Below, piece after piece: positions 11,361 through 23,852 of a stretch of DNA of 64,000 bases. The position numbers were made by a program, and so were the translations under genes. This DNA is from Parietaria judaica (lineage: Eukaryota; Streptophyta; Magnoliopsida; Rosales; Urticaceae). The stretch covers positions 4,185,501 to 4,249,500 of the forward strand of contig OX940870.1 of the NCBI GenBank assembly GCA_954871525.1, read 5' to 3'. The notes under the pieces are model-generated. The model searched no databases. It worked only from the letters and a program-made list of their open reading frames with translations, and had not been told where the DNA came from. How positions within the stretch are numbered: the stretch's first letter is position 1; each line of letters starts with the position of its first letter.

Positions 11361-12662
11361 AAATACTTTAAAAAACTGATTACGAAAACTAAAAGGTCAG
11401 ACATATCGCCACTTCGTCACGGAGACAAAAAATAAAAAATAAAAAGAAATACTAAACGAGGCATAAGTTTACCATTTTAAACGTGTAGCTCAATCAACAT
11501 TTAAGCTAAATTAAGTCCTAGTTGTACTTTTCAACGCCTTCCCCAGTCTATTTATAATTTGTTTTTGTCTTATTTCTTATTATTTGCATTTAACCTTTTC
11601 TTAATCCTGTGATTCTGAAATTGTGCTCTATTTCTACCCACGCAACAACTATGTAAATTTAATTATTCAGAAAGATAATTGTAAATATATGAAAGCAAAA
11701 CATCAATCTCCATTTATGTTTTTAGAAGGTCTAAATTAAATTATAATTACTATTATTATTTTCAAAACTCTAAACATTTCATCATCGATATTATAAATTA
11801 AAATCCATAAATAAAAAACAGTACCACTACCAGTAACCGTACTTAAAGGCTTTTTTTTTTTAGAACAACCGTACTTAAAAAAGGCTATCAATGGAGGCTT
11901 GGAGGTTGACCCGACCGAACCCAAATATGACGTCACATAAGACCGCAGCCATGGATGATCATAAGCTATCATCAGTTTGTCGGCCAAGTCATTCTAAACA
12001 TAATTAAGCCACGTCATATGCCTCACCAACTGACACGTGCCTGATGATTTGTATAGGTGGTGTGGTAGTAGGATGTGCAAGTGGTGCACGAAGTGGGGGT
12101 TAGGTAAGAATTATTCTATTTAATTTAATTAATTCACTTTAATTTTAAGGCTGCCAATTAAATTTACCATCAAGAATATAAGGGTCCATGAAATGAAGTT
12201 ATGAACTATGATATTAAAATATTATTAAAAATGTTGTCTATAAAAAAGAGGGTGAATCTGAGAAGACCAAATACACAAAAATAAATAAACTAAGGGTTTG
12301 ATTTTTAGATAGATCCTTTGGACCAAACAAACTAGTTAGGTGTGGTATTATAAGTAATAAAAAAGGAACAAATTGATTTACAAAATGGTTATCAATAAAA
12401 AAGAAAAGCCATGCCCGTTTTACAATAATCTTGCTTTTCCTTATTATAAAAAATGAAACCGTATCTTATGAGTAATGATTGATACATGCCACAAAACAAA
12501 TTTTATTACGCAATTCATTAGTGTTAACCAACTCAATGGAGAATATTTTTAGTTTATTTTTGTTAATCTCCTTCAATGTCTCAAATTTATACGTGAAAAT
12601 TTATGTTGTGTATTTATTTTTAAAGTTGGAATCATTAACTATCGCTATATATTGTGTAATGT
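11361..12662. other. AT-rich intergenic region
   Basis: AT-rich sequence with short meaningless ORFs. I see no gene, RNA or bounded element. Confidence 0.6.
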
Positions 12663-12670
12663 CTCTCGAG

Positions 12671-12874
12671 TAGAGCTGCAAACGGCGACCACACGACGAG
12701 TCGCGACTTAGTCGCCAAAAATCGGGATTGTAGAAGTCGCGACGAGTCGCGGTGGGGGAGATCGCGATGCTCGCGATGGCAGAGAGAGAGAAAGAGAAAT
12801 CGCGACGTTGCTTCCACATCGCGATGCATTGCGATTTTCACGCCCAAATCGTGCCATCGTCACTTTCAGCTCTA
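12671..12874. mobile_element. hAT MITE, 204 bp, TAGAGCTGC family
   Basis: The element begins TAGAGCTGCAAACG and ends TTTCAGCTCTA, giving inverted termini, and is flanked by perfect 8-bp duplications CTCTCGAG (12663-12670 and 12875-12882). This is diagnostic of hAT transposition. The interior is full of short TCGCGAC/GTCGCGA motifs in both orientations, like subterminal transposase-binding repeats. The same termini and motifs occur in the 1.2-kb element at 56916-58126. Confidence 0.88.
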
Positions 12875-13044
12875 CTCTCGAGAAAATAAATGAGTAAATG
12901 TAAAATGAAGATTGACACTTTTTATTTCTATTTTTCAAAAGGTTAATATAATGACTATATATAAACTCAACACAAAATAACAAACTTTTGCTATGTTGCC
13001 ACCACGTGACAAACTATATGACGTGTAGCTGCTTTCAGAATGTA

Positions 13045-14043
13045 TAAAATATAGTCGGGGCAAACGTAGGGTCTCCAAATTCCGCCTAAGGTTAAACATA
13101 TTGTGTGGCGGGCGTGGTACGAGGCTTTACCTACGTTCGGCGCTCTTCGGGGACGCGGTGTGGAGTGCCTCCCTTTTTGCAAGTTTTTTGGTGCGTTACC
13201 GGAAGACACAAATCATGCGGTGTGGTCATGCGAACGAGCTCGAGCTCTTTGGGAATGCTCGTCCTTGCATAAATGGGCGGAGAAGACGCCGGTGTTTCCG
13301 TTTCGGGAACTTTGCTTGAGGGCTCTTGGCGCTCTTTCCACGGCGGACTTAGAGTTTTTTTTGTGGGATTCTTTGGGCGACGTGGTCCGACCGAAACTTA
13401 AGGCTCTTTGAGAACCATGCTAAATTGCCGGAAGTGTGGATTGAGGAGATTGTGTGTTGGTTCACTAGTTTCAAAAAGTGCACTAGTAGCACGGAGAACT
13501 CGGACTTGGTTCGGCCTATCACACGTCGGGGGTGGTCGGGGGCCAAAGACGGAAGTGTCAAACTCAACGTCGATGCGGCATGGGACAAGGATACCGGACG
13601 AGCGGCATTTGGTGGGGTAGTAAGAGACAACCGCGGAAGACTCCTCGGGTTTACGGCGACGTCCATGGAGAAGGTAGACTCGGCCTTATCCGCGGAATGT
13701 TTCGCGATACGTCATGGCCTCCATTTCATTCTTGAAAGGGGGTGGAGTGTGTCGGAGGTGGAAACCGATAGTTTACGTGCAACCCGTCTTGTCAACGGGG
13801 GAAGCCTTAATTGTGTCCAAGGTCTGATTATAGTGAACATTAGGAATTTTTCTAGTGTGGTCAAGTGTCATTGGGCTCCTTGTTCTTGCAATGAGGCGGC
13901 AAACTTTGTTGCTCGATTCCGGTTTGCGGGCCGTATTCCCGACTTGTGGTCGTGTGTTTGCCCGGATTGGTTTGTAACCATTATCCTTAGGGATTTTAAT
14001 CCCGAATTTTAATACAAGGTTCTGTTTCTTAAAAAAAAAAAAA
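13045..14043 (+). pseudogene. 5'-truncated, frameshifted LINE reverse-transcriptase tail
   Basis: This is the 3' end of an L1-type plant LINE. First comes the zinc-binding reverse transcriptase segment (PPKVKHIVWRAW, YEALPTFGALRGRGV, then ...ALPEDTNHAVWSC). After a frameshift near 13376 the reading frame changes to an RNase H domain (about 13550-13950) with its acidic residues still visible: VKLNVDAAWD, SAECFAIRHGL and VETDSLRA. The copy ends about 20 bases after the stop codon in a poly-A run at about 14031-14043, as expected of target-primed insertion. A stop codon interrupts the zinc-binding part upstream. The copy lacks most of the reverse transcriptase and cannot encode an active protein. 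Confidence 0.85.
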
Positions 14044-14524
14044 CTAACCCTTTATATTTAAATGGATTTTAGCTATATAATTTAAGCCTGCAAGTAATTC
14101 GACTGTGATATTATTTTCTAATACAATATCTATCTCCATATCAATCAAGAAGGTGTTAATTAATAATCACATGAATAATTTATTCAGCTTTCTGTACGAT
14201 CAGTGTAAACATATATTTTTATTGTGCTGTGGGAATTTGTGCTAGTTAAATTATTTTTATGCATTCAATAATAACACGAGAACCTTATACAATTTAGGGA
14301 GCAACACTTAGATATAATTATTAGGTTTCTTATCTTCTAATATAAAAATACAAGTCATACAAAACCATTGAACTTGGTTCATACGAAAATTTAAATATTA
14401 TCTGCAAAATATGACTATATATTATATACACAAGGGTCAAATATTATGGATGTTGAATACCTCATAGTTTCAAGTTATTTAGTCTCACTATGCAAACAGG
14501 AGGGAATACAAAATTATGACGAAA

Positions 14525-14574
14525 ACGGAAAGAGAGGGATTCGAACCCTCGATACGAAAAAAGTGTACAACGGA
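14525..14574 (-). pseudogene. 3' half of a plastid trnS-GCU gene (nuclear plastid DNA fragment)
   Basis: Read on the minus strand, the segment has the long variable arm, the T arm (GAGGGTTCGAATCCCTC) and the acceptor end (TCTTTCC) of plastid tRNA-Ser(GCU). The 5' half with the D arm and anticodon is missing: plastid-like sequence stops at TCCGTTGTAC. It is therefore a broken, plastid-derived insertion and not a working nuclear tRNA gene. Confidence 0.65.
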
Positions 14575-16140
14575 AAAATTTAAGCTGTTTTTATTTGAAA
14601 AGCTTGAAATTTTTACGGAATTATCCTCATGACATGAATAGGATAAAAACTTGTTCCATGATATTTACGTAAGATTCATCTTGTGTATATACAAAATTAT
14701 TTATAATCATATTAAAATTAGTTCCATTTCCCTTTCTAAATACTTTATAATTGTCTCCAATTGAAAATACGATTTAAGTAATGTTTGAACCAGTGAAGAA
14801 GTTGGCAGCAAATTTTCATATTAACCAAACAAATCATTTGATTATTCTAATTAATGAACAGATTTAAGTGTATACTAAGTTGGGTTAAGGTATTAAACTT
14901 GATTTTAAGCATATTTATGTATAGTTAATTAAAGAGATATACAAATTGAGCTCGGATTATATGTATAAATTATGATTAGAGACACTTCAACCACGTTATC
15001 TAATGCATAATATTGCTTTTAATTATTATATAATTTGGAAATTGGTTGGTAGATTAGGTTTCGGATCACTCTGATTATCTCACCAACCTTAGTCTCTTTC
15101 TTTCAACGAAAACCATCATTATTGTTTACATCAAAGACATATATATTCACAGCAAAAAAAAAAAACGACAACCAATTAAATTGCAATATTCATGCTTTAA
15201 ATAACGCCGCATTACGGAGATACATAGATTAAAAAAAAAAAAAAAAAAAACCTACATATGAAGCACCCTAAAAAAATTCAAGCGTACATCTGTTAATACT
15301 CGCTTATTTTTTAAGTAAGACACTCAAATTCAATAAATTTGTTCTTTTATCAACTTTTTGCTAAATAACGTAGCACACCACCACATAATTAAATTTGTCT
15401 CTTACAAGAAGGGACAACAAAATGTTAATACATTATTGGACCGGACTAATGGAAATTAAGGGTTTTTTTTTTTTTTTTTGAAGACAAATTTTCACATATC
15501 GAAATCACGTTTCTAGCTAATATACCCGAATGATTCTACCAACTTTTTTACAATCACGATTTTGTCAAAAACTCGTACTTTCGCCACCAAGCATATTCCA
15601 ATTATTCGAATCATTTTCATTGCGTGAATTAAGACATCCAATAATTCCAGTTCACTAAGCGCACTTGCTATTAATTCGCACATTCCCAAATCCCAGAGTT
15701 GTTGGGTCCCTTTGACTAGTCACTAGCCGTTGACTGAACACAAGCCCCTCCTCTTAATCTCAATATAATCACTAATTACTTATAGATTAGTTCATCAACT
15801 TCGATTAAATTGCAGGATGAGAATTGGAGTCCATTTAATTCGTATCAACCTCATTGAGATGAGATTAGCATCATTCATGGGAACATTACATTTTTGCATG
15901 AAAGAGATAAAGTCAACTTAAATCTTAACTGCTTAATGCTTAATTTGGGTTTATATACCTCAAAATTAATCTCAAGTAAAGTGATAGTTAATGCTAATTA
16001 CGTATTAGCTTTAATATATTATGTTTTGACATCATGTACCACCAAATCCAAAATCAAAATGGGGAAAATACAGAAATGCCCATGAGTAAACGGAGAAATG
16101 ACGAAAATGCCCTCCCCAACTACCACCGTACCAGAAACGC
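14575..16140. other. AT-rich intergenic region upstream of DHS
   Basis: AT-rich sequence with poly-A and poly-T tracts. The last part is the DHS promoter region. No other gene or bounded repeat is visible. Confidence 0.55.
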
Positions 16141-16155
16141 ACTCTGTTATTCATC

Positions 16156-16163
16156 TTTATAAG
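16156..16163 (+). promoter_or_regulatory. Probable TATA box of DHS
   Basis: TTTATAAG lies about 120 bases upstream of the DHS start codon. A CT-microsatellite leader (about 16220-16251) follows, a common feature of plant 5' UTRs. Confidence 0.5.
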
Positions 16164-16283
16164 CCATCTTCGTGTCGAACTTGTCTTCTTCAGGTGCATC
16201 TCCGAGATCAGAGACCCTCACTCCTCTCTCTTCTCTCTCTCTCTCTCTCTCTGTACCTTCAGCAACAAGCCATCGCTTCAACA

Positions 16284-18407
<2,124 letters not shown>

Positions 18408-20000
18408 AGTTGCCGCCGTACGAGGCTCCCCGGAGATTGTTTTTTGTCTTTTCTACTTTGGGTGACCCCACAAATTGTTTTAGCTATGAGCAAATTACAT
18501 TTTACTGGATCTTAGTGTTAATTTATGTTGTAACTTGTGATATGTATCTATATTACTGGGGAATAGTGGTTTGAGACAAACGAATAAATGGAATTTGGTG
18601 TTCAAGAATTCAAATTATGACTTTATTGTTTCCGAGAGAGAATTTTGTTTATGTACTATTATGTATACAATAAATCATAGTTTTTCACTTATTTTTTTTC
18701 TTTCATGGTTCATACAAAACAGCTACAAAGTCGAAAAACGACAGTTCAAAGTGAAACTACAATATAGTGTAAACGACGACATATAGCTAATGCTAACAAA
18801 GTTCAAGATCAAGCCACATTACAACCATATACAAGATTACAATTGTGAAACTAGACATAGATTTATTCGGAAAAAAAAACCATATACAAGATTACAATCC
18901 GAAAATGCAATTTTAAACTGCATTCGGACCAGATTTATTCGAAAAACAAATTATTATTTTTTGTGAAACTATACACAGTTTTCAAAAAAATGCATCCAAA
19001 TGCCAAGTTTATAAATTCACAAACTGTTAAGTAAAACTGTTAAGTATAATTTTTATAGATGATGATAATACATGAGAAACAAATAATAACAAAACACCAG
19101 ATGATACATATAATTGTGTTCTTGGCTTTGACGAGCATCGGCTTGTCGCTTTGATCCAAAATGTGTTCCTGATATCCTGTAAAACAAAAAGTGGTTAACG
19201 ATTTCCGAGACGCGTTGGACGCTCTCTTTAAAGTTTGATTTGCCTCCTCTACGTGTTTGAGGTTTGTTAGGCGATTAGCTTCCCAGGATACAACGGGACA
19301 ACCGCGAACTTCGTAGAACTTTGAAGTCCACCTGCGAATTGAAACTCCTTGAACTCTGGTACCCAAAGACTCATGACATAAAACAATGGGAAGCATGAAA
19401 ATTGAATTTGCAGAGTGAATAACTAATAAGCAAATTCTAAGTATCTAGAGAGATTTTCGGAAGACGGTTTTGCAATCGTGTGTCAAATAGGTTCGAGATC
19501 GCCGTCAATTTGAAGAAAACGAAGGGAGAAATTGAATTGATTTCCAATCAATTCTATAACCGTTAATAATAAGTTGCAGTTAGTTCTAAACGTATTAAAT
19601 TGAATTCAATATTCATAATAATCTTTAGTATTCTCTTATTTATTACATGATCAATATGATCGTTTTAGTTTTACGTAACGTTCGAACGTCGGAACAAATC
19701 CCGGTAATTGGATAGAGTTTTTGTCTCGAGTGTTCGACATTTCAATCCACTCGATGTTATCTCAAATTTAATTTAACTGCAACATTTTCCCACACAAACC
19801 GGATCATGATTATGTATTAAAGAGGTTAGGTGCTTTTTGACTATATTAAAATAGTATTTACATACTCAATCTATTTTTAAAATAATTTATCTTTAAAAAA
19901 TAACAAATAAATTGATGTATTTTATATTTTTTTTTCATCTATGTGATAGTCACAAATCATGCATTAGGTACTATAGAAAATAGTAAATATAATCACTTTG
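18408..20000. other. Intergenic region downstream of DHS
   Basis: This begins with the DHS 3' UTR. A 118-codon minus-strand ORF at 19040-19396 (containing RGCPVVSWEANRL) is the only long open frame; I do not recognise it and see no domain, so I do not call it a gene. The rest is AT-rich. Confidence 0.5.
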
Positions 20001-20247
20001 TTTTTTGAGTAATTGCATTAAATAGCCAAATTGAAACATACGATTAGCAAAATAGCCAAACTTTGGTTAATTTTGTAAACTAGCCAATTAACATGAAGTG
20101 GCATTTTAATAACATTTTTTATCTCTATTAATACCCTTTAATTAATCATTTTAATTATAATTTTCGTAATTAATTAAAAAAAATCAGCACAAATCAAGCT
20201 TAATTAATTATGCACAAATTTAAGAATTTAATAGTCAATTTGAATCA

Positions 20248-20251
<4 letters not shown>

Positions 20252-20309
<58 letters not shown>
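20252..20309 (+). repeat. (CT)n microsatellite
   Basis: An uninterrupted CT dinucleotide run of about 58 bases at the edge of the captured gene fragment. It resembles the CT-rich 5' leader of many plant genes and may have been captured together with the gene. Confidence 0.95.
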
Positions 20310-20311
<2 letters not shown>

Positions 20312-20957
20312 CTTCGAGGCTTCGAGGCTTCTGTCGCCGGCTCGGAGCTCCGGCGGAGCAAATCGTGCTCCGGAGGCCCGAGATCCAACGACGTCGTGGC
20401 CGACTCGCAGCGCAGGAAATCGTGCGACGTTAGGGTTCGCGGCGAAAATACCTCTCTGTGCGCTCTGTTCAGCCTCGACGACGAGAAGAAAGGCGAGCCG
20501 AGGAACGGAGGCGAAGAAGACGAAGAGGACGAGGCGGAGCTGAAGACCATGAAGGAGTTTATAGATCTGGGAAGCGGCTTCAGGTCTGAGCAAGAAACTC
20601 GCGAAATGGAGGCGAAAGCCGAAGAAGAATAAGCTCCCCGGAGAGAATGGCGATTCGGTGACCGGAAACAATGACGGAGCGAGGGCGATGGAAATGCAGT
20701 CGGAGGTCGGAGTATGGTTTCGGCGGTGAGCGCAGATCTTGCGACACAGATCCGAGATTCTCTGTCGACATTGCAGCTCTGATTTTGCTCGACGAGTGCC
20801 GTCGCTTCTCCTTTAACGAGCCGTGGGCGTCGTGGGACAGGTACCTGATCGGAAGACCGGCGAAGATGGCTCCGATGGTATCCGTCGTCGAGGACAATGC
20901 TGAATTGACCGGGTGCGGCATCGAAGGTTTCGTCAATGGCCGTGGTCGCTACGCCTG
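20310..20957 (+). pseudogene. Captured OCTOPUS (DUF740) gene fragment, frameshifted
   Basis: Pieces of the OCTOPUS/OPS-like family, plant membrane-associated proteins of phloem patterning, appear in order but in three reading frames. Segment one (about 20330-20575) has SELRRSKSC, RRKSCDVRVRGE, LCALFSLDDE and LKTMKEFIDL. Segment two (from 20589, next frame) has SKKLAKWRRKPKK. Segment three (about 20702-20957, third frame) has EYGFGGERRSCDTDPRFSVD, FSFNEPWASWD, YLIGRPAKM and MVSVVEDN. Compared with the family, residues between segments one and two are missing and the frame breaks twice, so it cannot encode a normal OCTOPUS protein. The N-terminal zinc-finger-like region and C-terminal half are absent. 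It sits wholly between the MULE arms, as expected of transduplication. Confidence 0.82.
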
Positions 20958-21007
20958 AAGTCGCCCTCGTTATTTCACGTTTATTTTGTATTTAAATTTT
21001 AATAAGA

Positions 21008-21250
21008 ATAAAGTGTTTATTCTTGTTAATTTTTGTGTTTATTTGTGTATCAAAGTGTTTATTCGTGTTAATTTTGTGTTTATTTGTGTATTAAAGTGTT
21101 GATTTACGTTAATTCGTTGTTGATTTACGTTAATTCATTGTTGGTTTACGTTAATTCGCGTATTTAATTTGTTGATATTTTTTGAATAAAATAAATCCAA
21201 AAATTATATAAATATTTTTTGAATAAAATAAATCCGAAAATTATATAAAT
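21008..21250 (+). repeat. Minisatellite-like tandem repeats inside the Pack-MULE
   Basis: At about 21008-21166 motifs such as GTGTTTATTCGTGTTAATTTT and GTTGATTTACGTTAATTC recur in degenerate tandem order. At 21177-21213 and 21214-21250 a 37-bp unit beginning ATTTTTTGAATAAAATAAAT is duplicated with one base difference. These lie between the captured gene fragment and the right arm. Confidence 0.8.
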
Positions 21251-21516
21251 TTTTGAATTTAAAATTTGAATTATATAAAAAAAAGGTTTGGTTTTGGTTG
21301 TTACCATATTAATAGCTATTTCAATTAATAGCAATATTTTTAATTAATGAAAATAAATGAATTTTTAAATTTTATTAAAACATGAGGGTAAAAATGTAAT
21401 TGGAATTCCATTTAAATGGTTAATTGGCTAGTTTACAAAATTAACCAAAGTTTGGCTATTTTGCTAAACACACTTTCAGATTTGACTATTTATCCAAAGC
21501 GCCCTTATTTTTTTGA

Positions 21517-21903
21517 ATGGGGTGGAACTAAATAGAAACACATTTGAGATAAAATATAAAAAATATAAAAATCCCACAATGCTTGAATAGAAAGTTTTAT
21601 ATGAAAAATGTTGTTATACATAAAGAGCCATGCTTTGGAACTCAAGCTTCCATATGCTAAGCTCATAATCTAATCTAGATTTAGATTTTCTGATGGGACC
21701 AAAATTTGATCGAAGTTTAAAATCTTTTTTTATTTTTTTATAAATGAGTTTAATTTGGAGTTAGATTTTTTATGAAAGAAAAAAATTAAATTTGAATTTA
21801 TTGATTTTTTTTTTAAATAAGAAAACAAGGGTAATTTGATAACGTGCAATTCTCTCGAGGTTACGTATTTTGTGTATTCTTGTGCGATGCCCGCTAGGTT
21901 TCT
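21517..21903. other. AT-rich intergenic region
   Basis: AT-rich spacer right of the Pack-MULE. I see no gene or bounded repeat. Confidence 0.55.
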
Positions 21904-22047
21904 CTTCGCGCGATTCCTTGCTCCAAATTGTAGCGGATCACATCTTCACTCGAATAGAGTCGCTCTGATCATCTTCGCACGGTCCCTTCTCCAAATTGTA
22001 GCGAATCACGTCTTCACTTGAATAGAGATTAGAGACGCTCTGATCAT
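21904..22047 (+). repeat. Two-copy tandem repeat, about 69-bp unit
   Basis: Copies at 21904-21972 and 21973-22047 share CTCCAAATTGTAGCG, ATCAC, TCTTCACT and CGCTCTGATCAT in the same order with scattered substitutions. The origin is unknown; it may belong to an unrecognised repeat. Confidence 0.8.
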
Positions 22048-23211
22048 GCTTGTGATGATTGTGCCATGGCTAGCAGCTTGCCGCCATCTAAATCTGAAGA
22101 AAAAAAAAGTTACCGTGGAGTTCTAGTTTTGCACGTTATGTCTAGCCATCAATGATAGTTATACTTAATGACGTTTAGTTGCGATAAAAATATGTATCAA
22201 TGCACAATTTAAATTAGTTCTTTAATTTCTTTCAATCTTGTAATCATTATTTTTAATCCTCTAGTAAAATTAATTTTTTTAATGTTTTTGCTTTGTTCTA
22301 AATCTAATTTGTTTCTGTAAAACTAAATGTACAAACGTCAAGAAAACAATAACAAGGCACCGTCGTATATGCGTATCGTCGATACGGTATCGAATATCAA
22401 ATGGCATAATCCATATGAAATACTGTAGTAGGAAGAACGAGACATGCAAAAGGGTGTGTTACATCATAAGTGTAAAGAGTTAAAAGTTCTTTTAAGTTCA
22501 GTATTGAAACGACATTAATCCAATGTGTTAGAAGCTAAAGTGCTTGAACTCTAGTTCTCTTCTCTTTTTATTTGGTGTGAGCCCCAGTTATATCTTTGTG
22601 TTTCATGAGAGTCAACATAGTTAGGAACATAATTGAGATTCGAATTCACTTAGCGAGATTTTCAGGCCTCCATACTTAATTAAAAAAAATATTAAACACG
22701 TATTTCTTAAATCATTTTTAATTTCCCCAAAAATTATTAAATAACTTTTTGTTATATAAATAGCAAAGCTAAATGAAATAAAATCGTAACACTAAAAAAA
22801 AAAAAAAAAAAAACCTTAACATACGATATAACTTCCTTCATAAAAGAGAAGTAATAAAAATGAAATAGATGATTTCAAAAGAAAGACTAATAAACCACAA
22901 AAAGCAAGGAAGTAAGGGCCTTTAAAAAAATAAACGACATGTTCCCAAAGCAAGGAAGGGTCTAAATTGAACGACTTGTCGTTTAAACTACCTAAGAATA
23001 CGACATCGAAAGTTGATAAAATGACATTAAAAAAAAAGGGTCAAAAAGGTGGCTTGAAAACTAAGCGAACACGGCACAGCTAAGGAAAGCTCGACGCGCC
23101 AACCGCGTCTTCCATAGCAAAGCTTAAGCTTCTTCCATGGCGACCAGAGCTCTCCTCTTTCTCCCACATTTCCTCAACCCAAGCTCTTAATTCTCGATTC
23201 GTCTACTGCTC
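22048..23211. other. Intergenic region and upstream sequence of the JMJ21-type gene
   Basis: Mostly AT-rich with a long A run near 22795-22813. The last 150 bases are less AT-rich and form the promoter and leader of the next gene. No other gene is visible. Confidence 0.5.
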
Positions 23212-23813
23212 ATGGAGGGTCGCTCCGACATGGACCTCTCGAATCCGCCTAGAGATCGCCGGCCTGAAGCTCTCGGCGACTTCAGAGTCCTTCCCGACGA
23301 GCTCGTCTGCGCAATTCTCGAAAGCCTCGCTCCTCGCGATGTCGCTCGCGTCGCTTGCGTCAGCAGGTTCGGTTGCCGTATTCGATCTTTGTGCAGATCA
23401 ATTGAGTCTGGAAATTGGCTGATGAGATCGATTTAGGTTTCGAATTGAAGCATTGTTTTTATACTGTGCAGCGTGATGTACATTCTGTGCAATGAGGAAC
23501 CGCTTTGGATGAGTCTGTGCCTTCGCGAAGTAGATGTAAATGGTCCGTTTCAGTACCAAGGTTCATGGAAGAAGACTGCTTTGAATTCGTATGCTCACGT
23601 AATCTTCGCTACAAATGATCGTTTCTTAGTGGTCGTGTTGCTCTACTATTCGTTACTCTTTATCATTGATGTGCTCTGTTCTGTTGCAGAAAGCAAGTGT
23701 GTAGCGATTCCGGAGAACATGGACAGAAACAACTTCATTTTGATGGTACTAAATTTCCTCTTTTTAATCAATGTTTGAAGGTTGATTTGATTGTTTGGTA
23801 ATTACTCATTATA

Positions 23814-23852
<39 letters not shown>

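Larger units (their letters stand above)
20009..21507. mobile_element. Pack-MULE: Mutator-like element carrying a captured gene fragment
   Basis: Inverted terminal regions bound the element. They include a 49-bp perfect inverted match (20044-20092 against 21419-21467) containing TAGCCAAACTTTGG, with imperfect extensions towards both ends. Candidate 9-bp target duplications are GTTTTTTGA (20000-20008) and TTTTTTTGA (21508-21516), 8 of 9 identical in T-rich sequence, so the exact ends are provisional. The arms are AT-rich, whereas the middle (about 20310-20960) is GC-rich coding sequence related to OCTOPUS-family genes. No transposase is present, so it is non-autonomous. Confidence 0.78.

Noticed and set aside
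20210..20958. A functional OCTOPUS-like gene
   Set aside because: Family motifs switch among three frames, residues are missing between them, and the sequence is confined between MULE arms.
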